DNA from: an uncultured Erysipelotrichaceae bacterium
GTDB lineage: Bacteria > Bacillota_I > Bacilli_A > RF39 > UBA660
NCBI GenBank assembly: GCA_902783215.1
Contig: CACZQD010000130.1
Location: 1-5,664 of the forward strand
Direction: 5' to 3'
DNA length: 5,664 nucleotides
In this document: one piece after another, positions 1 to 5,583 of the stretch
Numbering within the stretch: position 1 is the first letter of the stretch
Layout of the letters: each line of letters begins with the position of its first letter
Notes under the pieces: model-generated
What the model was told of the DNA's origin: nothing
The model's database searches: none
What the model saw: only the letters and a program-made list of their open reading frames with translations
Position numbers and translations under genes: made by a program

Positions 1-2
1 AA

Positions 3-230
3 GATGGAAAAGTAGTATCGGTTAAATATGATAAAATGTTGTTTCACTTGATAGGTGACGATGAATATGAAAGCAGTGAATATTTGATTAATGATATCAT
101 TTCTGATAAACCAGCATATAATTATGCTAACTATTACTATGGTAGTAAAGATAAATATACTAAAAAAGAATTATTAGATATAGTTGACGACTTAAATGAA
201 AAAGAAAAAGGTAAACAAAAGGTAAAGTAA
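3..230 (+). CDS. 3' end of an unknown protein gene (5' truncated by the window edge)
   Basis: The frame is open from the first complete codon of the window, reading DGKVVSVKYDK before the first internal ATG at 36. That ATG has no convincing ribosome binding site, so this is most likely the C-terminal end of a longer protein rather than a 64-residue gene. The visible 75 residues are acidic in the middle and include a tyrosine-rich patch (YNYANYYYG). They end in a lysine-rich tail (KEKGKQKVK) that looks helical. No known family is recognised and no membrane segment is visible. It stops with TAA four bases before the next gene's ATG, so the two are very probably cotranscribed. Confidence 0.6.
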   Translation, partial: DGKVVSVKYDKMLFHLIGDDEYESSEYLINDIISDKPAYNYANYYYGSKDKYTKKELLDIVDDLNEKEKGKQKVK

Positions 231-234
231 ATTT

Positions 235-894
235 ATGAGTAGTATAATCAAAAAAGAAAGTAAACTTGAATATATATTTTATAATGATCAAGTACACATC
301 TACAAAGTAAGAAAATTATATGGTTTTAATGAAATATTAGATGATATTAAAGAAAAATACTCAGATAAAAAAGTTGGCAATTTTAACAATTCTTATTTTG
401 ATCATGATATACAAAAACTTAAAATTTTAGATCATGAATTACTAGGATTTGATGATTTTTTGGTTACATCATGTGTACCAAAGGCAAATGCAGATTATTA
501 CTCAAAATATACTAATTATCAAATATATACTGGCAAAGCCCAATTTATTACATATCCTGTGATTTATAAATTGTTAAAAGAAAATGCTAGTATTGAAAAC
601 ATAATTAAATGGTATACTTCTTCAAATAATAAACCACTTGATGAATCAGAACGAAATAATATATTAAAATTATTATTACATTATATTAAAATTGATCATG
701 TAATTTCAATTGATATGGAATTACTTAATAAAATAAAAATGGAAAATAATAATTCATTATCTTATTTTGATTTAGATAAATATAATAATTATTTAAATGA
801 AAATGAAGTATTAAATTTAATTATGAATAAATTAAATTTAAATAATAGTAAGTCAATAGAAAGTAGAAAAAGAAAAATAATAGGCATATATTAG
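235..894 (+). CDS. Hypothetical protein, 219 aa
   Basis: This is a full-length open frame with ATG start and TAG stop, four bases after the preceding gene. The only upstream purine run is a modest AAAGGTAAAG, so translation may be coupled to the upstream gene. The family is not recognised. The N-terminal half has mixed composition with aromatic residues (YIFYND, LYGFNEIL, GFDDFLV). Residues from about 140 onward are rich in N, K, I and L and probably helical (ILKLLLHYIKIDHV, NEVLNLIMNKLNLNN), followed by a basic SRKRK stretch near the end. It has no signal peptide, no clear transmembrane helix and no catalytic motif that I can name. The DNA of the last ~90 codons is even more AT-rich than the rest. 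The stop codon lies inside a short repeat (882-900) shared with the 5.4-5.6 kb region. Confidence 0.75.
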   Translation: MSSIIKKESKLEYIFYNDQVHIYKVRKLYGFNEILDDIKEKYSDKKVGNFNNSYFDHDIQKLKILDHELLGFDDFLVTSCVPKANADYYSKYTNYQIYTGKAQFITYPVIYKLLKENASIENIIKWYTSSNNKPLDESERNNILKLLLHYIKIDHVISIDMELLNKIKMENNNSLSYFDLDKYNNYLNENEVLNLIMNKLNLNNSKSIESRKRKIIGIY

Positions 895-900
895 TGTCTA
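882..900 (+). repeat. Dispersed repeat core AGGCA...ATTAGTGTCTA (copy 1)
   Basis: AGGCATATATTAGTGTCTA matches AGGCACATTAGTGTCTA at 5421-5437 except for a two-base indel and one mismatch. It also matches the inverted copy ending at 5576-5583 in its GTGTCTA core. It overlaps the stop codon of the upstream gene. It may be a relic of the element or promoter-proximal RNA seen at the right end of the window, or coincidence in AT-rich DNA. Confidence 0.45.
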
Positions 901-923
901 TTTATTTTTACTATTTATTTTTA
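898..923. repeat. Perfect 13-bp tandem duplication
   Basis: CTATTTATTTTTA occurs twice back to back (898-910 and 911-923) just after the stop of the upstream gene. The transcript would be U-rich, but there is no GC-containing hairpin ahead of it, so it is not a standard intrinsic terminator. Replication slippage is the simplest origin. Confidence 0.8.
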
Positions 924-945
924 TTGTAATTTTTTGACTAAGTGA

Positions 946-974
946 TTTGCATTTTTCATACATTATGGTATAAT
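946..974 (+). promoter_or_regulatory. SigA-type promoter for the 998-4555 gene run
   Basis: The -35 element is TTTGCA at 946-951 and the -10 is TATAAT at 969-974, separated by exactly 17 bp. A TG one base ahead of the -10 (966-967) gives an extended -10. Transcription would start near 981, only a few bases before the AAAGGGGGAG ribosome binding site (983-992) of the next gene, so the leader is very short and leaves little room for RNA-based control. This is the only strong promoter seen upstream of the dipeptidase and serine hydrolase genes. Confidence 0.72.
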
Positions 975-997
975 ATCAAACCAAAGGGGGAGCCAAT

Positions 998-1606
998 ATG
1001 GAAAATTTTAACACTAGAATACAAGAATTATTCGATATAGCAGATCAAAAACTTGCTGAGAGAACAAAAAGAAGTGAAATAGAAAATAATAAAATTAAAG
1101 AAAAAAAAGAAAGAAATAGGATCGAAAAAGAAAGAAAAGAAAAAGAAGCAACTGAGAAATATGCTAAGGCAATAATGAAATTGATGATTGATTTACTCAC
1201 TAATCCTCAAGGATATTTTGATAAAATTGAAAGTGATGAATTATTTATAAAAAATCCTAATCTTGGTCGATTATCTACTGGTTTATCAAGTTATGTTTAT
1301 CCAAGTATCAAAAGTCCAAATTGGTATAAAATTACTGATCATGGCTTAGAAATTGATCTAAATTATTCAAAAACACAAGAAGGAGAAAAAAATGGTAATG
1401 GTTTTTATGATGAAAATATTAGATTTGATTATTTAAAATCAATACTTAGAAAAAACAACATTGAATTTAGCAGAGATTATATTAAAAGCGATATTAGAAA
1501 AGATCTAGAAAATAGTGAACTAAATATATTTCATATTGTACTATATCGCCCAGAAGTAAAAGATATGAATAAACAAGATAATTGTCAAAAAACATATCAC
1601 ATTTAA
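998..1606 (+). CDS. Hypothetical protein with charged N-terminal coiled coil, 202 aa
   Basis: The ATG is set by a strong ribosome binding site (AAAGGGGGAG, seven bases or fewer away). Residues ~10-60 form a long, highly charged helix rich in K, E and R (ENNKIKEKKERNR...), very likely a coiled coil, running into an amphipathic stretch AIMKLMIDLLTNPQGYF. Residues ~85-185 have the mixed composition of a small folded domain (GRLSTGLSSYVYPS, WYKITDHGLEIDL, LNIFHIVLYRP). The tail is short and polar. No family is recognised. There is no signal peptide, so it is probably cytoplasmic, perhaps an oligomeric or scaffold protein. It is the first gene after the promoter at 946-974, with the dipeptidase gene 44 bases downstream, so it may be cotranscribed with the hydrolase pair. 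Confidence 0.8.
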   Translation: MENFNTRIQELFDIADQKLAERTKRSEIENNKIKEKKERNRIEKERKEKEATEKYAKAIMKLMIDLLTNPQGYFDKIESDELFIKNPNLGRLSTGLSSYVYPSIKSPNWYKITDHGLEIDLNYSKTQEGEKNGNGFYDENIRFDYLKSILRKNNIEFSRDYIKSDIRKDLENSELNIFHIVLYRPEVKDMNKQDNCQKTYHI

Positions 1607-1650
1607 TTTGAAAGTTAATTAATAAACAGATATTTGAAAGAGGAGTTTAT

Positions 1651-2646
1651 ATGATAGATTTACACTTTGATTTGCTTACTAAATTATATATTAGTTATGT
1701 AGAAAATGATTTTGAATATATTGAATCATTTATTAAAAATTATAATAAAAACAATGTTACTGGTGTGATTGCCAATATGTGTTTTGAATCAATAGAAGAA
1801 ATGAAAGAAGAATATAGTAAGCATTATTTCAATGAAAATGTTAGTGTAGTAGAGATGTTTCAAGTTGTTAAATGTTTGCTAGATGAATATTTAGATAAAG
1901 ATATTGATGTTATGCCTTCTATTGAAGGTTGTGATTATATTGATTGGGAAGATTTAGATATACTTAAAGATTTAGGACTTAAAGCAACACTTCCTGTTTG
2001 GAATAATCAAAATAAATATGGATCAGGTAATAGAAGTAATTCAGGTTTAACTGTTGAAGGAGTAAAGTTTATTTGGCATGCTTTTGAATTAGGTTTAGGA
2101 GTAGATTTATCACATGCTAATAAAAAGACTTTTGATGATATTATTGAAGTTGCTAAAATAGCTAAATCTTGTGAATTAAATCCAGTCGTTTATGCATCTC
2201 ATTCTAATGTATATGAATTGTGTAAAAGAGACCGTAATTTAACTGATAAGCAGTTATTAAAGATTAAAGAGTTAGATGGAGTAGTTGGATTATTCTCACA
2301 TCGTAATTTCATTTTAAAAGATGCTATAAAGAATAACGTTGATGATAATACTGTTAAAATGCAGTATTTAAATCATATTAAACATTTAGAAAATTTATTT
2401 GGTAGTATTGAAAATATAGCTTTAAGTACTGATGATATGACATTCTGTGCGGATAAAGATGATTATTATGAATTATGTCCAATATTTAACTATAAAACTA
2501 TAAAACAAGATACTGTAAATCTTTTAAGAACAGAATATAATGACCAAGAAATATATCAATTACTAGAAGGTAATGCTTTAAATTTATTTAATCGTATAGA
2601 TAAAAACATAAAGGAGGCTACAAGATGGCAAAAGAAGAAAAAATAG
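1651..2646 (+). CDS. Membrane dipeptidase family protein (renal dipeptidase-like, peptidase M19)
   Basis: This is a predicted binuclear-zinc dipeptidase of the amidohydrolase TIM-barrel fold. The expected metal ligands are present in order: H5 and D7 (IDLHFDLL), bridging E92 (SIEGCDY), H155 (VDLSHAN) and H184 (ASHSN). The RNLTD motif at 195-199 and D261 (STDD) match the substrate-carboxylate arginine and catalytic-site aspartate of the family. The family cleaves dipeptides, often with a D-residue at the C-terminal position. The histidine usual in the TLTH motif is replaced here around W117 (LPVWNNQN), as I recall for other Firmicute members. At 331 residues it has normal length. The metal motif begins at residue 3 and there is no signal peptide, so it is cytoplasmic despite the family name. 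The start is supported by AAAGAGGAG five bases upstream. The last codons overlap the start of the next gene and encode an odd basic tail (RWQKKKK). Confidence 0.93.
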   Translation: MIDLHFDLLTKLYISYVENDFEYIESFIKNYNKNNVTGVIANMCFESIEEMKEEYSKHYFNENVSVVEMFQVVKCLLDEYLDKDIDVMPSIEGCDYIDWEDLDILKDLGLKATLPVWNNQNKYGSGNRSNSGLTVEGVKFIWHAFELGLGVDLSHANKKTFDDIIEVAKIAKSCELNPVVYASHSNVYELCKRDRNLTDKQLLKIKELDGVVGLFSHRNFILKDAIKNNVDDNTVKMQYLNHIKHLENLFGSIENIALSTDDMTFCADKDDYYELCPIFNYKTIKQDTVNLLRTEYNDQEIYQLLEGNALNLFNRIDKNIKEATRWQKKKK

Positions 2647-3911
2647 ATTTGATTTTAGAAGGTTTGGTAAAAACTGGTAGTGACAAAAAAGAAATAGAAA
2701 AATTACGCCCACAGTGTATTGAGTTATTAAAACAAGATCGTTCTTATAATGAAATACTTGATGAAGGTGCTCATAAATTATCAAGGGATACAGTTGATTT
2801 ATTGTTTGATACCAACAAATATGGAAACCAATATCTTCAGGGTATATCAAGTACAATTTGTTTAGGTGATGAAGATTGTATAAATACTTTAAATGGATAT
2901 CGTGATCAATATCAAGATTATGACATTTATGACAATACATTATTTGATGTAGCATCAATAACTAAGTTATTCACCCTTATTCTAGCATATGAATGCGAAA
3001 CACTAGGTTTAGATTTAAATGTTCCAGTAAAAGCACTAAATCCAGATTACGATTTAGAAGATTTTACTATCAACGATTTAATTAGATTATGTGGTGAGAT
3101 AGCAACTGATGGTAGAATTAATGATGCGAAATGTGTAGAGGAAGCATATCAAATATTAAAAACCGCTCATTTAGTATCCAATAATCGTGATGAAAATAAA
3201 TATACTGATATTGGTGCGATGATTATCGGAGAAACATTAGTTAAGGTTTTAAATAGTACTAGAGCTAAAAACTATAACTTACAAGATTGGATGAACGAAT
3301 TAATCTTTAAACCATTAAATATGGAACATACTACTTTTAATCCTAATCATGCTAATGTAACCGGATGTGGTAATAGATTTGAAGTTCACGATCCAAAAGC
3401 TCGTGCTTTAGGTGGTATAGCAGGTCATGCTGGTATATTTACTAATGGTGAAGATTTAGTTAAATTAGCTAGTGGTTTATTTAAAATATATCATAATATA
3501 GATCGTCCAATTGAACTTACAAAAGAGCACATCTATAGAATGGGGGAAATAACATTCCCAAATGCAAAACAATGCAATAAAGGTAATTTAGGACTATATG
3601 TTAAACATCCAGATGGTTTTGCTAGAACTTTCACGCCATCTATATTTGCTAAGGGAAGTTTCTCACATCAAGGATGGACTGGTTCATTAGCTACATTTGA
3701 TCCAGTAAACCAAATCCATCAAAGTATTTTAGTTAACGCTATTTATGAAACTGATAATAAAGAATTAATTAGAAATGATAAACCAGTAGGTTTTGGTGGA
3801 CGTTTTGATCAGTATTTAGATCAATTAACAACCAATACAATGTTACTTTATGTTGCTAAAGAGTATTATAATAGATATGTATATAACAATAGTAAAAAAT
3901 ATAGAAAGTAG
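2625..3911 (+). CDS. Serine hydrolase of the beta-lactamase / S12 family
   Basis: The protein carries the active-site signatures of the beta-lactamase fold: S111-x-x-K114 (FDVASITKLFTL), Y193-T-D195 in place of YxN (KYTDIGAMIIGE), the diagnostic VHDPKARALGGIAGHAG block (~254-270), and H348-Q-G350 followed by WTG in place of KTG. This set is typical of S12 esterase/amidase-like members, which include Bacillus subtilis AmiE (YbbE), a MurNAc-L-alanine amidase. True resistance beta-lactamases are less likely. The protein has 428 residues, with a helical ~60-residue N-terminal extension before the fold and no signal peptide or lipobox, so it is predicted to be cytoplasmic. A perfect AAGGAGG (2611-2617) lies inside the end of the dipeptidase gene, and the two reading frames overlap by 22 bases, implying translational coupling. 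Substrate is unproven; a muropeptide or other amide/ester is inferred from the M19 partner. Confidence 0.9.
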   Translation: MAKEEKIDLILEGLVKTGSDKKEIEKLRPQCIELLKQDRSYNEILDEGAHKLSRDTVDLLFDTNKYGNQYLQGISSTICLGDEDCINTLNGYRDQYQDYDIYDNTLFDVASITKLFTLILAYECETLGLDLNVPVKALNPDYDLEDFTINDLIRLCGEIATDGRINDAKCVEEAYQILKTAHLVSNNRDENKYTDIGAMIIGETLVKVLNSTRAKNYNLQDWMNELIFKPLNMEHTTFNPNHANVTGCGNRFEVHDPKARALGGIAGHAGIFTNGEDLVKLASGLFKIYHNIDRPIELTKEHIYRMGEITFPNAKQCNKGNLGLYVKHPDGFARTFTPSIFAKGSFSHQGWTGSLATFDPVNQIHQSILVNAIYETDNKELIRNDKPVGFGGRFDQYLDQLTTNTMLLYVAKEYYNRYVYNNSKKYRK

Positions 3912-3919
3912 AGAATAAT

Positions 3920-4555
3920 ATGAAAAAATTAGAAAAAAGAGAAAAATTATATAAAAATGAATATATAAAAGTTTTTGGTATTGAAAAATGTGAATTAGAA
4001 GAAGGCAGACTATTTAATAGAAAATGTTTAACAAAAGAAGATATAGAATACTATTGCTTACCACAAGATGTAGAATATTACAGTATATTAAATAAAGAGT
4101 TTATTGTTCAATTTATCGATAATAAAAATAATAAATACGAAATAGATAATGTAACATCATTTGACATCATTGAGAAAAATGATATTTATTGTCTAATGAG
4201 TATAAGTGGAAACAGTCATACTTGGAACATTGTAATAGATAATGTAGAAGTAAAATATACTAATAATTTTCCAATTTTTAATGCTTTAGGACTTACAAAT
4301 AAGGATTTAGACATTATTAATAACAAGGCTAATAATGAAACCATAGCATACTTAAGTTCACCAGCTTATCATAAAACATTAAATATTATAAAAAAAGATT
4401 GGGAGTCTACTGATAACTTTCATAAAGAATATCAAAAATATTATAAAATTTTTTACGATATGATTTTTAATGAATATATTGCAGCAAAGAATAATAATAA
4501 GCTTGATGAAACACAAATAGATACATATCAAAAAAGATTAAAAACATTATATTAA
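3920..4555 (+). CDS. Hypothetical protein, 211 aa, paralogue of the 4639-5346 product
   Basis: The gene starts eight bases after the serine hydrolase stop with only a weak purine run (GTAGAGAA) upstream, so it is probably translated by coupling in the same operon. No known family is recognised. It is rich in K, N, Y, I and E, with a basic N-terminus and no signal peptide or membrane helix. Several segments line up in order with the protein encoded at 4639-5346: LTK (37-39) and Q49, IVIDNVEV (104-111), GLTNKDL (124-130) and YQKYYKIFYDMIFNE (171-185), with near-equal spacing. This points to a common fold: a central beta-rich part and a helical C-terminal third. Its place behind the two hydrolases suggests a linked role, but the sequence gives no direct hint of function. 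Confidence 0.78.
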   Translation: MKKLEKREKLYKNEYIKVFGIEKCELEEGRLFNRKCLTKEDIEYYCLPQDVEYYSILNKEFIVQFIDNKNNKYEIDNVTSFDIIEKNDIYCLMSISGNSHTWNIVIDNVEVKYTNNFPIFNALGLTNKDLDIINNKANNETIAYLSSPAYHKTLNIIKKDWESTDNFHKEYQKYYKIFYDMIFNEYIAAKNNNKLDETQIDTYQKRLKTLY

Positions 4556-4568
4556 TAATTATTAATAT
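4549..4568. repeat. Perfect 20-bp AT-only palindrome at the end of the upstream gene
   Basis: The sequence is its own reverse complement across 20 bases centred between 4558 and 4559, spanning the TAA stop. As RNA it could form at most an eight-pair A/U hairpin. A seven-base T run follows at 4577-4584, eight bases beyond the palindrome. This may act as a weak terminator or mRNA-end structure, but with only A/U pairs and a gap before the T run the case is poor. Confidence 0.4.
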
Positions 4569-4638
4569 TTAATCATATTTTTTTAATTAAGAATGAGTAC
4601 TAATATTTATTATATCGTTCAAGAAAAGGAGGAATAAT

Positions 4639-5346
4639 ATGTCAACAACAGCAACAAAAAAAGAAATTTTGTTTGTTTCTGATTTTATTACATTAGTTGG
4701 TGAAACAGAATTAACCGTTTCCACCAGAGGATCATATATTGAAGAGGAAAATGCTGATAAAGCATTCGAAGATGGAAGGAAATTAAGAATAGATCTGCCA
4801 AAATTAACTAAAAATGAAGCAGATAGTTTCAATATATCGCAAAACGCTTCAGATCAATTATATGTAGTCTCACGATATTATAGATTGATATTTAAATCAT
4901 CATATAACAAGGATGTATATTATCATATTGGTAACGACAGTAAAACAAGTATTAACTTTATAAAAGATTATAAAAAATTAGGTAAAAATTTATTAAATAT
5001 TGAATTAAGTAATGGAGATACTATTTGCATTGATAAAATGGAGGTAAATAGTACTAAAGGATTTACTTATCGTGTTGGTGGATTATCTAATGATGATCTA
5101 AAGAATCTTCAACAAAATGCTCACAATTCTACTATGTTATCATTAAAAGATTATAATTTTAAAGCTTCAATAAGTGAATTAGAAATAGAAAATTATATGG
5201 CATTAAATTACTATCAACAAAAGTATACACGTATATTATCTAACCTAATTCAGGAAAATTCAATATCTGATAAAACTGATGAACTTGAAGGATTTCAAAA
5301 AAAGATGATTCAGTATCCACTTAATGTAAAACCATATGATTACTAA
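4639..5346 (+). CDS. Hypothetical protein, 235 aa, paralogue of the 3920-4555 product
   Basis: A strong AAAAGGAGG (4624-4632), six bases before the ATG, fixes the start. The 83-base gap upstream and this strong site suggest translation independent of the upstream gene, perhaps with its own promoter, although no -35/-10 pair there is convincing. The family is not recognised. The N-terminus is threonine-rich (MSTTATKKE), then looks beta-rich (ILFVSDFITLVGETELTVSTRGSY). LTK (56-58) with Q68, ICIDKMEV (129-136), GLSNDDL (148-154) and YQQKYTRILSNLIQE (192-206) match the upstream neighbour in order and spacing, so the two are probably diverged duplicates. The C-terminal third is helical. There is no signal peptide or transmembrane helix. 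The N-terminus is about 20 residues longer than the paralogue's. Confidence 0.82.
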   Translation: MSTTATKKEILFVSDFITLVGETELTVSTRGSYIEEENADKAFEDGRKLRIDLPKLTKNEADSFNISQNASDQLYVVSRYYRLIFKSSYNKDVYYHIGNDSKTSINFIKDYKKLGKNLLNIELSNGDTICIDKMEVNSTKGFTYRVGGLSNDDLKNLQQNAHNSTMLSLKDYNFKASISELEIENYMALNYYQQKYTRILSNLIQENSISDKTDELEGFQKKMIQYPLNVKPYDY

Positions 5347-5382
5347 ATATATTTTTCACTTTATAAAAATTCAACAAAACAA

Positions 5383-5411
5383 TTGTAATTTTTATTTAAA
5401 AGTAATATAAT
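5383..5411 (+). promoter_or_regulatory. Strong promoter of a short + strand RNA
   Basis: TTGTAA at 5383-5388 and TATAAT at 5406-5411 are separated by exactly 17 bp. Transcription should begin about 5418, right at AGGAGGC, and meets an intrinsic terminator at 5449-5479. Both hexamers and the spacing are identical to the promoter at 5630-5658. Confidence 0.75.
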
Positions 5412-5430
5412 TAGTTTAGGAGGCACATTA

Positions 5431-5469
5431 GTGTCTACAGATAGTTATGACACTGATGATTTACATTAG
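5431..5469 (+). CDS. Possible 12-codon leader peptide (GTG start)
   Basis: AGGAGG at 5418-5423 is placed seven bases before GTG, opening a frame for V/M-S-T-D-S-Y-D-T-D-D-L-H that ends with TAG inside the 3' arm of the terminator hairpin. A ribosome on this frame would cover the 5449-5458 segment and could affect terminator folding. Against it, the ribosome binding site would lie at the very 5' end of the predicted transcript, and the peptide has no run of a single amino acid as in biosynthetic attenuators. It may simply be a by-product of the RNA sequence. Confidence 0.25.
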   Translation: MSTDSYDTDDLH

Positions 5470-5479
5470 TGTCTTTTTT
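5449..5479 (+). terminator. Rho-independent terminator
   Basis: GACACTGATG (5449-5458) pairs with CATTAGTGTC (5464-5473) in ten consecutive pairs, one of them G-U, around a five-base ATTTA loop. Six T residues follow at 5474-5479. This is the best terminator in the window and is oriented for the + strand. On the - strand the same hairpin lacks a following U tract, so it should terminate poorly in that direction. Confidence 0.85.
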
Positions 5480-5482
5480 CTT

Positions 5483-5551
5483 TTAATCAAATAGAATTAA
5501 AAGAGTGATAATTATGATTAAAGAAAAAATTAATAAATCTTTCTTAGACAT
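5483..5551 (-). CDS. 22-residue hydrophobic membrane peptide, candidate type I toxin
   Basis: A short frame reads M-S-K-K-D, then a continuous hydrophobic stretch (LLIFSLIIIITLLILF, residues 6-21), ending in D and TAA. A single short transmembrane helix with a basic N-terminal end is the form of small type I toxins such as Ibs, Fst or BsrG, although I see no specific homology. The start is well supported: AAGGAGGTGAT (complement of 5555-5565) is an almost full match to the 3' end of 16S rRNA, with seven bases between GGAGG and the ATG. That quality is unlikely by chance. The ribosome binding site is held in a hairpin (5560-5576). A small RNA from the opposite strand ends next to the 3' end of this gene. 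A short membrane peptide with another role cannot be excluded. Confidence 0.55.
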   Translation of the reverse strand: MSKKDLLIFSLIIIITLLILFD

Positions 5552-5559
5552 AAAATCAC

Positions 5560-5576
5560 CTCCTTTTTTTAAGGAG
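5560..5576 (-). promoter_or_regulatory. Hairpin that hides the ribosome binding site of the hydrophobic peptide
   Basis: On the - strand RNA, CTCCTT (5576-5571) can pair with AAGGAG (5565-5560) across a loop of five A residues. The paired AAGGAG is the core of the Shine-Dalgarno sequence. Translation would be held low until the hairpin is opened, a common safeguard in toxin mRNAs. Confidence 0.5.
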
Positions 5577-5583
5577 TAGACAC
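5569..5583 (-). CDS. Possible five-codon upstream frame (GTG-TCT-ACT-CCT-TAA)
   Basis: GGAGG (complement of 5592-5596) stands eight bases before GTG, opening the frame M-S-T-P-stop. It runs through the 5' arm of the hairpin hiding the peptide's ribosome binding site, so a translating ribosome would open that hairpin. The start resembles the + strand leader frame, which also begins GTG-TCT-AC. It is too short to judge by coding content. Confidence 0.2.
   Translation of the reverse strand: MSTP

Larger units (their letters stand above)
5418..5479 (+). ncRNA. Predicted ~60-nt terminated small RNA, possible type I antitoxin or attenuated leader
   Basis: The RNA is bounded by the promoter at 5383-5411 and the terminator ending in the T run at 5474-5479. 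It begins with AGGAGGCA and contains CATTAGTGTC twice (5426-5435 and 5464-5473), on either side of a segment complementary to both (5449-5458). It therefore has two mutually exclusive stems. Its 3' end lies four bases from the stop codon of a convergent hydrophobic peptide gene on the - strand, so any read-through mRNA of that gene would be fully complementary to it. Short convergent RNAs with their own terminator are typical of type I antitoxins such as RNA II of the pAD1 par system. Sequence homology to a known RNA was not recognised. Confidence 0.5.

Noticed and set aside
934..939. TTGACT as -35 of the promoter upstream of 998
   Set aside because: It is 29 bases from the TATAAT at 969-974, too far; TTTGCA at 946-951 is at the correct 17.
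2584..2958. 124-codon open frame on the - strand
   Set aside because: It lies opposite the start of the serine hydrolase gene, whose motifs and ribosome binding site are clear. The translation is rich in H, Y and L as expected of an antisense shadow, and no ribosome binding site supports it.
2625..3911. Antibiotic-resistance beta-lactamase
   Set aside because: It has HQG rather than KTG, YTD rather than YxN, the VHDPKAR/GHAG block of S12 esterase-amidase members, and no signal peptide. A resistance role is not supported.
4587..4832. 81-codon open frame on the - strand
   Set aside because: It is antisense to the 5' part of the 4639-5346 gene, which has a strong ribosome binding site and a paralogue next door. 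No independent support.
5366..5393. AAAAATT...AATTTTT hairpin as terminator of the 4639-5346 gene
   Set aside because: Only seven A/U pairs around a long loop, and it overlaps the -35 of the small-RNA promoter. Too weak to call.
5515..5578. Short + strand frame starting ATGATTAAAGAAAAA
   Set aside because: It has no ribosome binding site and is the complement of the better supported - strand hydrophobic peptide.
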